Of a stretch of DNA of 64,000 nucleotides, positions 45,811-55,093 are shown piece after piece. Positions within the stretch are counted from its first letter, which is position 1, and each line of letters opens with the position of its first letter. The position numbers were made by a program, and so were the translations under genes. The notes beneath the pieces were generated by a model that searched no databases, had not been told where the DNA came from, and saw only the letters and a program-made list of their open reading frames with translations. This DNA comes from Stakelama flava (GTDB lineage: Bacteria > Pseudomonadota > Alphaproteobacteria > Sphingomonadales > Sphingomonadaceae). The DNA lies in assembly GCF_019351405.1 (NCBI RefSeq), contig NZ_JAHWZX010000003.1, positions 265,688 through 329,687 of the forward strand, given 5' to 3'.

Positions 45811-47031
45811 CTAAGAAGCAGGATTGATCGTTATCTTGTTTACCTGCGACTGGCTGGTGAACCGATCTACCGGATTGGCAATTACTTGAATTCGTTGATC
45901 GGCGCATTCCTTCGGAATGGTAAATGAGCCGCTATGGCTTTCTGTCTGCGTGTGTGGGCGTGCACGAAGTTCGATTAGGGCATCAGCCTGCACGGAGCAC
46001 CGAAGGACGACGGAAATATCGCCACCTTCATCGCCAGATGTATCGAACTGGACGTTGAGTCGATACTCGCCGGGCTGGAGCAAAAGACGTTGCTCCGCAG
46101 CAAGGCCAGCGGCACTGTCCTCAGTATATACAAACAATGCATTATGGTTACCATCCTTTTGGATCGTGCCGGTGACACCGTTTGCGTCAAGCAATTGCCA
46201 ATCGAATGGAGGTAATCCGTCGCTGTTTTCAAAGGCACCATTGCGTATCAAGGCAGGTAAAGCAGGTGAACTATCGTAAAACCCATGATAGACATGATAT
46301 GCTATTTTTCCGTGTCCAGCATCGATAAGCCTGCTGATGGCTGCGGAAAGTATTGGACGTTCCATCATATTGGCAGGATTAAGCTGCAGGCTATCAAGAA
46401 GAATAGGAAAGCTGGCTGCGGGATCAGCTTTTGTTTCAACCATCGTTCTTGCAAACGCCATTCGCCATATTGGTTTCTTTTTTAAAAGTTCTGCTAAAGG
46501 CTTTGCAATCGTCGGATCAGCTGAGGCTGTGACGAGAGTGGGCAGTAGCAATGGCGCTACAGAACGGGAATGGCTTAGAGCAGCATTATAGTGGTGTAGA
46601 GCACCTTCAATATTATTTTTCGAAACTGCTAACTCGATCAAATACAGCTGGGTCAAGGTATCGTGGCGAGACATGTGATCTGCTTGTTTGAATAGCAGTT
46701 GAGCAAGACCTTTGTGTCCCTGAGCGTCGTTTTCTGCAGCAAGGACTGTTACCGCATCCACGTTTGCTGGCGATCGCATCAAAGCTTTTCGACCGTAAAC
46801 TGAGATATCGTTCCAGTTGGGAGTGGGCAAACCTGTCGCAAGCAAATCCCTAGCCCTGTTGCCATTGGCTTCGGCATTGCCCGGCGCTAAGCGAAGCGCA
46901 AGTTCAGGATGGTCTTTGGAGAATACCAAGCCAGCAGTCGCTGTCGCCGTGAACCAAGCCGCCCAGAGTGAAGCGACGGCTAAGATGATTATTTTCGCAT
47001 GATGCAGACTAAGCGAGGGCATGTTGGTCAA
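45811..47031 (-). CDS. Membrane-anchored repeat protein coupled to the tyrosine kinase gene
   Basis: A 406-aa protein of unknown function. One N-terminal hydrophobic helix (KIIILAVASLWAAWFTATAT) is followed by an alpha-helical, TPR-like region (about residues 45-240). A C-terminal beta-rich domain (about 260-400) resembles a carbohydrate-binding jelly roll: FENSDGLPPFDWQLLDANGV, LLQPGEYRLNVQFDTSGDEG. Its ATG overlaps the stop of the wzc-like gene by 4 bp (ATGA), so it is translated with the export machinery. It may be periplasmic and help polysaccharide length control or secretion; this is inference. Confidence 0.7.
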   Translation of the reverse strand: MTNMPSLSLHHAKIIILAVASLWAAWFTATATAGLVFSKDHPELALRLAPGNAEANGNRARDLLATGLPTPNWNDISVYGRKALMRSPANVDAVTVLAAENDAQGHKGLAQLLFKQADHMSRHDTLTQLYLIELAVSKNNIEGALHHYNAALSHSRSVAPLLLPTLVTASADPTIAKPLAELLKKKPIWRMAFARTMVETKADPAASFPILLDSLQLNPANMMERPILSAAISRLIDAGHGKIAYHVYHGFYDSSPALPALIRNGAFENSDGLPPFDWQLLDANGVTGTIQKDGNHNALFVYTEDSAAGLAAEQRLLLQPGEYRLNVQFDTSGDEGGDISVVLRCSVQADALIELRARPHTQTESHSGSFTIPKECADQRIQVIANPVDRFTSQSQVNKITINPAS

Positions 47032-49262
47032 GTGAAGGTAGAGGGTTCTTGTGCCAGATTATCACCATAGCCGTAACCATAGCCGTAGCCGTAGCCATAA
47101 CCGTAGTTAGCTTGGCGAGCATCGAACTTCGTTACAATGATACCTGTCACCGACGCTCTGCTGTCGAAAAGGCGGTCCAGAGCGATCTGGGCCATTCGCT
47201 TTTGCGTTCCACGGAATTCCACAACATAGACCGTGCTTTCGACTTTGCTGCCAATGATCGGAGCATCAGCAAGGCCCATGACTGGCGGTGCATCAATCAC
47301 TACATGATCATATTCAGCCAAGGCTTCACGCAAAAGAGTATCGAACCGCTCGCCCCCTAGCAATTCCGGCGAACTTGGCGGACTTGGACCGGTGACTAGC
47401 ACATCGAGCCCCTCGAAGCGCGACGCGCGTACAAGGGTTTGAAGTTGTACGCTGCCGGAGAGATAATTGCTGAGCCCCGCCTCGTTCGACAAATCCATCA
47501 ACTGATGAACTGACGGCGAACGCATGTCGGCGTCGACTAGTAATACCCGTCCTCTGGTTCGCGCGAGCGACAGCGCAAGCGCATAGGCGGAGGTCGATTT
47601 GCCTTCTGCAGCACGCGTACTCGTTACGGCCAAAGAACGCGGGATTCCATGGGCGGTTGCGAAGGAAAGCCGGGTCTGGATAGACAGATAGGCTTCGCTG
47701 GCATGGGATTTTCGATCTTGCAGCGATTCCAATAGTGAATCGTTGTCGGTTTTGGGAATAACCCCAAGCAAGGGTCTGCGAAGTTCCTTTTCGACCTCGG
47801 TGGGGTCGGTGATGCCGTTGTCCATCTGTTCAAGCACCCACGCTACGCCACCACCAAGCATTATCCCGGCAAGTAGTGAGAGGATGATATTGAGGGGTAT
47901 ATTAGGACTGGAAGGAGAGCCTGGAATCTGGGCTTCGTCGACGATTGAGATATTGTTTTCGGCGACGCCTCCAGCAACTCCGATCTCTTTATAGCGCTGA
48001 AGCAGCGCATCGTAGAGTTCCCGATTGGTGTCAGCATCACGCAAATAGATATTGTACTGGATGCTGCGACGGCGCGCATCGAGAATTTTCGAACTCAATG
48101 TTTTCACACGCTCCCGCAGATTTTCCTCGCGAAGTCGTGCGGCCTGTGCGTCTTCCTGCAGCGATTGAGAGACACGAGTCTCCTCACGTGAAATCGATCG
48201 GTCCAGTTGGCTTATCTGATTCTCAAGTGCCTTTGCTGGCGGATAGTCCGGTGCGAACTGTGCCATAAGCTTGGAGTATTCAGCGGAAAGCTGCGCGCGC
48301 TGTTGACGTAAACTGCTGAGTGTCGTGTTCTGCACCGAATCTGCTGACGAACCGTTTGCGCGCAGGCGGCTTTCCGCTTCAATTCGGTCTGCGGTGGCGC
48401 TGGCAAGCTGTGTGTTAAATGAGGCAAGCTCATCTGCTAGAAGCGAACGCTCCGCCTGCCCGGGAGTGTTTTCGGTCCCGGAACTTGCTGGCAGATTGAT
48501 CAAATTCTCTCGCGACGCGTAATCGACCACCCGTCGTTCGGACTCGTCAATCCGCGAACGCAGCTGTTGGAGGCGCTGTTGGAGAAATTTGCGTGCAAAA
48601 GACGAAGCGTTGTACCGCTGATCCAGAGAAAGCTGGATGAATTCCGAAGCCCAAGCGTCGGCTACTTGTTTCGACAATGCAGGATTGGGGCCGGTGAATT
48701 TCAGGTCAAACAATCGGGACAACCGATCGTGCTCGACCGACATATGATTTAACAGAATACTTGTCGCCGCGTCGATCCGGTCACTGCGCTCGGATGCACC
48801 CGAAACTAGTTTGCCATCTTTGAACCAAGTGTCTCCAGCATTAAACGCTTCAAAAAAACTGGCATTGTCATAAAGTTTAAGACGCGTGACAATGCGCGTT
48901 GCGAGTGTGCGAGCCTTGAGCAACCCATCTTGAGTTTCGTAGAATTCCTGATCGGTAAGGGCGGCTTGGGTTTCATTACCGCCAACGTGGACTAGGCCGG
49001 TATCCTCTCGGCGGATGTCAATCGTGGCAGTCGCCGTATACATTGGTGTCATTAGTACTGTGATCAGAATGCCGATTATCAGGCAGACCGCAATGATCGA
49101 CCCTATCAGCCAACGCCGACGCATCAGGACTGAAATAACGGCTTCAACGAACGGAGTTACTTGGGCGCGATCATTACTCTTGGAGAGACCTGCCAGCCTC
49201 GCATTATCAAGTGCTTCTCGGTCTTGGTGGCGAGTTGCGGTGTCGTCGTAAATTGTAGTCAC
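47028..49262 (-). CDS. Wzc-type polysaccharide co-polymerase/tyrosine autokinase
   Basis: A 744-aa bacterial tyrosine kinase fused to a chain-length (Wzz-type) domain. Two membrane helices flank the long coiled periplasmic region (first: LIGSIIAVCLIIGILITVLM; second: PLNIILSLLAGIMLGGGVAW). The C-terminal kinase has Walker A near residue 551 (RAAEGKSTSAYAL) and Walker A' near 571 (VLLVDADMRS). It ends in an autophosphorylatable tyrosine cluster of alternating Tyr-Gly (about 720-734), encoded by a hexanucleotide repeat. It regulates export through the neighbouring Wza-like lipoprotein. Confidence 0.94.
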   Translation of the reverse strand: MTTIYDDTATRHQDREALDNARLAGLSKSNDRAQVTPFVEAVISVLMRRRWLIGSIIAVCLIIGILITVLMTPMYTATATIDIRREDTGLVHVGGNETQAALTDQEFYETQDGLLKARTLATRIVTRLKLYDNASFFEAFNAGDTWFKDGKLVSGASERSDRIDAATSILLNHMSVEHDRLSRLFDLKFTGPNPALSKQVADAWASEFIQLSLDQRYNASSFARKFLQQRLQQLRSRIDESERRVVDYASRENLINLPASSGTENTPGQAERSLLADELASFNTQLASATADRIEAESRLRANGSSADSVQNTTLSSLRQQRAQLSAEYSKLMAQFAPDYPPAKALENQISQLDRSISREETRVSQSLQEDAQAARLREENLRERVKTLSSKILDARRRSIQYNIYLRDADTNRELYDALLQRYKEIGVAGGVAENNISIVDEAQIPGSPSSPNIPLNIILSLLAGIMLGGGVAWVLEQMDNGITDPTEVEKELRRPLLGVIPKTDNDSLLESLQDRKSHASEAYLSIQTRLSFATAHGIPRSLAVTSTRAAEGKSTSAYALALSLARTRGRVLLVDADMRSPSVHQLMDLSNEAGLSNYLSGSVQLQTLVRASRFEGLDVLVTGPSPPSSPELLGGERFDTLLREALAEYDHVVIDAPPVMGLADAPIIGSKVESTVYVVEFRGTQKRMAQIALDRLFDSRASVTGIIVTKFDARQANYGYGYGYGYGYGYGDNLAQEPSTFT
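47065..47106 (-). repeat. Hexanucleotide tandem repeat encoding the Wzc Tyr-Gly tail
   Basis: About seven 6-bp units of the type TAYGGY (minus strand) encode YGYGYGYGYGYGYG near the kinase C-terminus. Units vary only at synonymous third positions. Slipped-strand mispairing could change the number of phosphorylatable tyrosines without a frameshift. Confidence 0.8.
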
Positions 49263-49271
49263 GCCAGATAC

Positions 49272-49973
49272 TCAGTTCAGAATTGCCACGAGAGGCGCAA
49301 CGAGCAGACCTGCCCCCTGGACCGCAAGCGCAAAGGTGCGCTTGCTAGCGGACTCCCCAACGGAAACTACATCGCCTGCGTAAATGGGCGGATCCTCATA
49401 GATTCCTTGGCGGATTGCCCTCAGGTCGTATAGCGCAGCCATTTTTTTACCATCGACTTCGCGGAAAACGACAACAAAATTCTCATCGCTGTATTGCGAC
49501 ATGCCTTTTGCTTCAGCAATTGCGCGGATCAAAGTCATTCTTCCCATGACTGGATATGACCCTGGTTGCGCTACCTCTCCGTCGACCGTGACGAATTGGT
49601 TTATCTCATCGGTGTTGACCGTCACTTGCGGGTCGCGAACATATTTCCGCAGATTAGCAGCGATGGCGTTGGCCAACTGTGACGGGGTCTTGCCTGACGC
49701 AGGAACCGTGCCCGCCAAAGGGAGAGACATTGAGCCGCCAGCGTCGACCTGAACCGTCATGCTTAGTTCCGGTACCCCGTACACATTGATATCAAGCTTG
49801 TCGAAAGGACCGATAATATAAGGTTGCTGCGCCGCAGTCAGGTCCTGACGCGTAGGCGGGGGCAGCGCTCCATATTTGACGGTCGTAAGATCGGGGCGTC
49901 CTACGAAATGATTGCTCGCGCACGACGTTAGGGCGAGCAGTCCGACCAAGGCCGGAGAGACGATGATTTTCAT
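49272..49973 (-). CDS. Wza-like polysaccharide export lipoprotein
   Basis: A 233-aa outer-membrane-type export protein. Lipobox LLALTSCASN gives a lipidated Cys. The polysaccharide export (Poly_export) domain reads YIIGPFDKLDINVYGVPELS and MTVQVDAGGSMSLPLAGTVP, followed by SLBB-like repeats (VTVDGEVAQPGSYPVMGRMT). A hydrophobic C-terminus (LAVQGAGLLVAPLVAILN) may cross the outer membrane. It is shorter than Escherichia coli Wza and typical of sphingan-type PelC/GelD-like exporters. The wzc-like gene starts 9 bp downstream. Confidence 0.92.
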   Translation of the reverse strand: MKIIVSPALVGLLALTSCASNHFVGRPDLTTVKYGALPPPTRQDLTAAQQPYIIGPFDKLDINVYGVPELSMTVQVDAGGSMSLPLAGTVPASGKTPSQLANAIAANLRKYVRDPQVTVNTDEINQFVTVDGEVAQPGSYPVMGRMTLIRAIAEAKGMSQYSDENFVVVFREVDGKKMAALYDLRAIRQGIYEDPPIYAGDVVSVGESASKRTFALAVQGAGLLVAPLVAILN

Positions 49974-50043
49974 ACTGTGCTTGCTTCGCCTTACTCAGAC
50001 CCGGTTTTGCTCGGCCTAGCAGAATAGGTGAAAAAAACGCAAC

Positions 50044-51525
50044 TCATGCTTTGAAGGCACTTTCTCTCGCCGTTCCCCTTGGCATAGCGGACCCGCGTTG
50101 CCCATCCACCAACCAAACGACCAAAATCGCAATCAAGCAGGCAATCAGCGGTGTTCGGACCGGGTAGTCGACCAAGCTGCCCAGCGCAATAAGGAGAAGA
50201 GACAATGCCGCTGCTCTGCCAAGCGTTCTATCCCAGTTGTGATTTCTCACCAGCAATACGCGAAGCGTTGCACGCATCCACCACGCAATGCCAAGGACGA
50301 GTATAAGGGCTGCAGGCAGACCACCTACGATAAGTAATTCTAGAAAATCATTATGGGCATGGTTGAAATAGCCATAATGCAGCAGGCTATCTGGCTCGAA
50401 TATCCGGAAAACTGTGTCGAAAGTGCCATATCCGCTTCCGAACGGGAGCAACTGCTGTACCATGTCTATCATAACAGGAAGTGATCGGTAGCGTTGGTCA
50501 CCGGTGACGCTTAAGGATGTCAAACGATCGAACGAAAGGGCCCGCCCCGCAATAATCATGGCTATGACCAGTAGTGGGGTGATGACCCAAGCCCAGCGAA
50601 TTATCCAATCAAGAGGACTCGGAAGTCGCAAACGCATTTCTTTCACAACGTTGGAGCGCAGCACGACCACATAACTGAAAACCGTAGCTACGGCGGCGAG
50701 TAAGCTACCGGTGCGGGAGCCGGTGGTCACAACCGCCGCCAGAAACAAAATTGCCAGACCCCCTCCTGCCGCGAGTCGCCTTGTTTGAACATTGGGATTT
50801 CGGCGGTGTGGAGAGGAATTCGTTATCCAAGGGCCAAGCAGCGCAAGCCCGACGGTCAGGAAAAGCGCATGGTGATTACGGTTAGCGAACACGCCATCGG
50901 CAACGCCTGCAGAGCGCGCTTCCCAAAAATATAGCGGCGAATTCGCTCCTCCGGCGAACTGCGCGAGACCTAGCACTGCGCTGAACGCCATGCCGATTAA
51001 GAGCCACGTCATCAGGTCTCTACGTACATGCGGCGGCATCGCGGCGGCTGCAGACAAAGTGGCGATCGGGGGCAACAGCGCGAAGAGGCTGTTCAATGTC
51101 AGATCGGGTGCAATCGAAATCGGACGCCAAAGTTCGTCCAAGCCAACGGCCTTCAGTGTCACATTGAAATCTGCACTGAGCGGCAATTGCTGCCAAAGGC
51201 CGGGGGGTAAGGGCACAAGCTGCATGATCATGGTGAGGGCGAGAAGCCCCAGGATAAGTAGGGGAGCGCGATAGGGAGCAAAAATACGGGCCGGGGCAAG
51301 TGCGATCACCAGTGCTAGCAACAAGACAGCAAAGGGGCGAATGGCGATTAGCGGCTCGTCAGTGACGCGCGAAGCGCCGCCGCCCAATAAGCAGAGGAGC
51401 AGGAACAAGTAGGTCGCAATCAAGAGCCCCTGCGCCTTAAGCGACGCACTGCGACTAAACCCGACTTTACGGTAAGGGGGCCCCCTCTCACCGGAATTTT
51501 TCATTCTTGAAACCCATTTATTCAA
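50044..51525 (-). CDS. O-antigen ligase/Wzy-family membrane protein
   Basis: A 493-aa protein with 10 or more hydrophobic helices. The C-terminal half has the Wzy_C/ligase signature: GVFANRNHHALFLTVGLALL, TGSRTGSLLAAVATVFSYVV and, in the large periplasmic loop, YFNHAHNDFLELLIVGGLPA. It lies in the export operon, 70 bp upstream of the Wza gene, and probably polymerises the exported chain. The start at 51525 (MNKWVSRMK) could instead be the Met at 51504. A second member lies at 32885-34138; which is the polymerase is unclear. Confidence 0.85.
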   Translation of the reverse strand: MNKWVSRMKNSGERGPPYRKVGFSRSASLKAQGLLIATYLFLLLCLLGGGASRVTDEPLIAIRPFAVLLLALVIALAPARIFAPYRAPLLILGLLALTMIMQLVPLPPGLWQQLPLSADFNVTLKAVGLDELWRPISIAPDLTLNSLFALLPPIATLSAAAAMPPHVRRDLMTWLLIGMAFSAVLGLAQFAGGANSPLYFWEARSAGVADGVFANRNHHALFLTVGLALLGPWITNSSPHRRNPNVQTRRLAAGGGLAILFLAAVVTTGSRTGSLLAAVATVFSYVVVLRSNVVKEMRLRLPSPLDWIIRWAWVITPLLVIAMIIAGRALSFDRLTSLSVTGDQRYRSLPVMIDMVQQLLPFGSGYGTFDTVFRIFEPDSLLHYGYFNHAHNDFLELLIVGGLPAALILVLGIAWWMRATLRVLLVRNHNWDRTLGRAAALSLLLIALGSLVDYPVRTPLIACLIAILVVWLVDGQRGSAMPRGTARESAFKA

Positions 51526-51580
51526 AGCTGGTTACTGTGCCGATGCGCTTTATCAGATGCACCATGTTTGCAGCCGGATC

Positions 51581-51697
51581 TTAAATTTTGCTGCTGCGCG
51601 AGATGTAAAGTGCGCCTAGCGCCATATCCACGGTCAGGAAAGGCTTGACGCTGAATATTTGGGTGCCCGCCTGCGACGAAAGGTGATCTAACTGCAT
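51581..51697 (-). CDS. Possible small protein between the ligase and WbaP-like genes
   Basis: A 38-aa frame (MQLDHLSSQAGTQIFSVKPF, ending YISRSSKI) behind a good ribosome site (AGGACAGG, 4 bp). It fits in the 194-bp gap of the export operon, same strand. No family match is known to me; it could be a leader peptide or a spurious frame. Confidence 0.35.
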   Translation of the reverse strand: MQLDHLSSQAGTQIFSVKPFLTVDMALGALYISRSSKI

Positions 51698-51719
51698 TGC
51701 CTGTCCTGCTGCAGAAGTG

Positions 51720-53120
51720 TCAAAACGCGTTACGGTGCAACAGCACACGTAGCGTGAGGAAGATCAGCACGATGTCGTGCCACAGCGACCAGTTATCCAG
51801 ATATTCCAGATCCGCCTGCAGCCGGTTGGTTAGATCAGCCTCGACCATCGTCGCACCACGATAGCCGCGGATCTGCGCGAGGCCAGTCAGTCCCGGCTTG
51901 GCGGCATGGCGGTGCCAGTAGCGCGAGTCGATTTCCCAGAACAGCTTGTCGGCGGCTCGGCTGCTGAGCGCATGCGGTCGCGGACCGACGATGCTCATAT
52001 GGCCGCGCAAAACGTTGAACAGCTGGGGCAACTCGTCGATGCTGGTCGATCGGATAAAGCGGCCGACGCGGGTGATGCGGTCGTCGCCGCGGGTGGCGGA
52101 GCGGTGACCTGCGGCATCGGCTTCCTCGACGCGCATGCTACGAAATTTGAGGATTTCAAAAATCTCGTTTCCGCGACCGATCCGCGGTTGCCGGAACAGG
52201 ACTGGCCCGCGGCTGTCGAGCCGGATCGCGATGGGCACGATGATCAGCACCGGCAGGAAGATCAGGATGAGAATACTGGCCGTCATCAGGTCGAACGCGC
52301 GTTTCGCGATGAGGTCGCCCAGTTCGAGCGGGCCAGCAGAGACGATTACAGTCGTGTCGGGCCCGTGCCGGTCGATCGCGATGGGAGCAAGCGCGGCGAG
52401 CTCTGGAACAAGGATTTCGCTTTGGATGTTGGCTCCCTTGAGTACATGTGCCCAAGCAGTGCGCCGCTCCGGCCGGCAGGCGACTACCACGCGGTCAGCG
52501 AACTGAAGCCTCTTTGCGAGACGGTCGTACATCATCGGATCATGATAGTCGGGATCAATGCCGATTTCCTCGGGCGTGAGCACCACGCTGGCGGTCGCGG
52601 TATAGGCAACCCCGCTTTCGCGAATGACAAGTGTGACGAAAGGCGCGTCGAGAAACGCAGTGAAGTGCCGCAAGAAAAGATAGCGGCCCAGCGCCATTGC
52701 CATGCCGGTGAAAACAAAACCGCCTATCGTCACCCATCGCGAGATGTCTTCGCTGGCTTTCAACGAAAAAGCGGTGAACAGAGTCAACGCATCGGCGACG
52801 ACAAGGGCTTTCAGTCCGAGCTTGGCGCCGGTAAACGGTGCCTTGATCATGCGTTTGAGCGAATAGGCATGCCAGCTTGCCGCCGTAATGAGATACATCG
52901 GAACCACCGTCACCAGCAACAACCCAGAATTGGGACTGCCAAGAAAGACGTGGCGCAATATGATGGCGATGCCGATTCCCAAGCCGATGCTCACTAGATC
53001 GATCGCAACCAGACATATTACAATGCGTAGGCGCAGCCATGTTGGCTTTGTCTGGGACTGTGCGAGGGGGGGGGTGTGGGCGCGTTCGATCCAACGGAAA
53101 GGCCTATCCGACATTCCCAT
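51720..53120 (-). CDS. WbaP-like undecaprenyl-phosphate sugar-phosphotransferase
   Basis: A 466-aa membrane enzyme that starts polysaccharide synthesis by placing a hexose-1-P on undecaprenyl phosphate. The N-terminal half holds four or five membrane helices and a CoA-binding-like domain. The C-terminal catalytic region (about residues 265-466) has [48 protein letters not shown], the [20 protein letters not shown] motif and [16 protein letters not shown] use the ATG at 53120 (MGMSDRPF); an upstream TTG is less likely. The first sugar is probably glucose or galactose, by family. Confidence 0.93.
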   Translation of the reverse strand: MGMSDRPFRWIERAHTPPLAQSQTKPTWLRLRIVICLVAIDLVSIGLGIGIAIILRHVFLGSPNSGLLLVTVVPMYLITAASWHAYSLKRMIKAPFTGAKLGLKALVVADALTLFTAFSLKASEDISRWVTIGGFVFTGMAMALGRYLFLRHFTAFLDAPFVTLVIRESGVAYTATASVVLTPEEIGIDPDYHDPMMYDRLAKRLQFADRVVVACRPERRTAWAHVLKGANIQSEILVPELAALAPIAIDRHGPDTTVIVSAGPLELGDLIAKRAFDLMTASILILIFLPVLIIVPIAIRLDSRGPVLFRQPRIGRGNEIFEILKFRSMRVEEADAAGHRSATRGDDRITRVGRFIRSTSIDELPQLFNVLRGHMSIVGPRPHALSSRAADKLFWEIDSRYWHRHAAKPGLTGLAQIRGYRGATMVEADLTNRLQADLEYLDNWSLWHDIVLIFLTLRVLLHRNAF

Positions 53121-53409
53121 TTCCAAATTTCCCGAACCAGTTTGAAATCAACAGGGGCATGAGCATACCTTATCTCAAAGCAGGCTTATGGATACAGCGC
53201 GATATAAAAACACTTAATTTCATCATTTTATCGCAACTAGTCCGCTCATAAGCTGTATCTCGTTTAAGCCGCAGTCGAGAGGAACACGGCGCTTCTCCAC
53301 AACGAGCTCTCTTTGTCACACGCGCCTTTGAGTAAAAAGGGCATGACGAAATTCCAAGCCGAAGCGGAGGGCATAGCGTGGAGAACACGCTGAACAACGC
53401 TAATACTGA

Positions 53410-53691
53410 GTGCCCGGTCGGAACCCGTCCATCGCGAAAACCTGGTATCGAGCCGGTCCGCTACGCGCTTTGATCGCCGCTGATCTTGGTGCGAGCGCCC
53501 ACATCAAGCCCAATCTCAGCCGCACTGCAAAACCACCCATCGACTGGCGGCTCTACAAAGAGCGTCATCAGGTCGAATGTTTCTCCAACAAGCTCAAGCG
53601 CTTCCGCCGTATCGCTCTGCGCTGCGAGAAGACAATCTCTGCTTTCATGGGTTTTGTCGACCTCGCATGCGCCATGATCTGGCTTCGCTAA
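53410..53691 (+). pseudogene. IS5-family transposase C-terminal fragment
   Basis: The last ~90 codons of an IS5-type transposase, including WRLYKERHQVECFSNKLKRF, RRIALRC and FVDLACAMIWLR. The block KERHQVECFSNKLKRFRRIA carries the last catalytic Glu (as in RHLVECFFNRLK). Upstream DNA (53127-53409) holds no recognisable gene. It marks an IS scar between the polysaccharide and replicon regions. Confidence 0.75.
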
Positions 53692-53846
53692 ATGCGGACG
53701 CCGCCTAGAACTCCTTGCGAATCCTAAATAATGTCACGGCCTGCCAATCAGTAGGTGCCAAGCCTGATGACCACCAACTTGCCCGATTGAACGATTTGTG
53801 CAAATTATTGCGCATCAAAGCTTCAATCGGTGCGCTGGGGTGAATA

Positions 53847-55046
53847 ATGCATTCAGATATGGACCGGATCGGCGATCTTGCTGAAGCGGGCGAGAAGATG
53901 ATCGAGCGGCTTCGGCGCAAGGCGTTTCTGCCCGAAAGCCGCAAGGGGCTGAACGTCCGGTTCGGCATTGCAGAAGCGGCGCAGTTGCTCGGTTGTTCGA
54001 CCAACCGCATTCGCATGGCCGAGGACGATGGCCGGTTGCCGCCGCCGCCCGCGTCCGAAAATGGCCGTCGGGCGGGATATACGGTCGAACAGTTGCTGCG
54101 TATGCGCGGCGTGCTGGGCGCCTCCCCTGCCCGCGCCGATGCCGACGAACCGGCGATTATCGCGGTGCAGAATTTCAAGGGCGGGGTCGGCAAATCGACC
54201 GTGACCACGCATCTTGCCCATTATCTCGCAGTGCAGGGCTATCGCGTGCTCGTCGTCGATTGCGACAGTCAGGCGACGACGACGACGCTGTTCGGCTTCA
54301 ACCCGCATTTCAACGTCACGCGCGAAGAAACGCTGTACCCCTATCTGTCGATCGACCCGACGCAGAGCGATCTTGGCTATGCGGTCAAGCGAACCCCCTG
54401 GCCCAATGTCGATTTGATCCCGTCGAACCTGGAACTGTTCGACGTTGAATATGAACTGGCGGCGGCGGGCGCCGATGGCGGGTCGGTGCTGGCCGCGCGG
54501 TTTCGCAAGCTGCGTGCCGGGCTGGCCGATCTGGCGCGCGACTATGACATGGTGATCCTCGACCCGCCCCCTGCCCTTGGCACGATCAGCCTGGCGGTGA
54601 TGCAGGCGGCCAATTCGCTGCTGGTGCCGCTCGCCGCGACAACGCCCGATTTCTGTTCGACGGTGCAGTTCCTGTCGATGATGGATCAGGTGCTGCGCCA
54701 GCTCGGTGAAGCGGGCATCGCGGTCGGCTATGATTTCGTCCGGCTGATCTGTTCCAAATTCGACGGCAACGATCCCAGCCATGCGATGGTGCGCCAGATC
54801 ATGGAGCAGACCTTTGGCTCTGCCCTGCTGCCGGTTTCGATCCTGGAATCGGCGGAGATCAGCCATGCCGCGATGCGGATGATGACGGTGTACGAGCTCG
54901 AACGCCCGATCGGCACCACGCGCACGCATAAGCGCTGCCGCGCCAATATGGACGAAGCGCTTGGCCAGGTCGAACAGTTGATCCGCCGGGGATGGGGCCG
55001 GGTCGCGCCGGCGAGCGAGGAGGCGGTGGTCAATGAAGCGGCCTGA
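53847..55046 (+). CDS. parA: Plasmid partition ATPase ParA
   Basis: A 399-aa partition protein. A MerR-like helix-turn-helix occupies about residues 38-90 (FGIAEAAQLLGCSTNRIRMA), as in plasmid ParA proteins that also repress their operon. The ATPase domain has deviant Walker A KGGVGKS at 111-117, Walker A' RVLVVDCDSQATTTTLFGFN and Walker B YDMVILDPPPALGT. GGGGTGA precedes the ATG. parB follows 47 bp downstream. The large N-terminal extension and HTH are typical of type Ia systems. Confidence 0.95.
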   Translation: MHSDMDRIGDLAEAGEKMIERLRRKAFLPESRKGLNVRFGIAEAAQLLGCSTNRIRMAEDDGRLPPPPASENGRRAGYTVEQLLRMRGVLGASPARADADEPAIIAVQNFKGGVGKSTVTTHLAHYLAVQGYRVLVVDCDSQATTTTLFGFNPHFNVTREETLYPYLSIDPTQSDLGYAVKRTPWPNVDLIPSNLELFDVEYELAAAGADGGSVLAARFRKLRAGLADLARDYDMVILDPPPALGTISLAVMQAANSLLVPLAATTPDFCSTVQFLSMMDQVLRQLGEAGIAVGYDFVRLICSKFDGNDPSHAMVRQIMEQTFGSALLPVSILESAEISHAAMRMMTVYELERPIGTTRTHKRCRANMDEALGQVEQLIRRGWGRVAPASEEAVVNEAA

Positions 55047-55093
55047 ACCGGTAACCGGGTGCGCCAGTGCCCGCGACGCAAGGGAGGCGCGTC

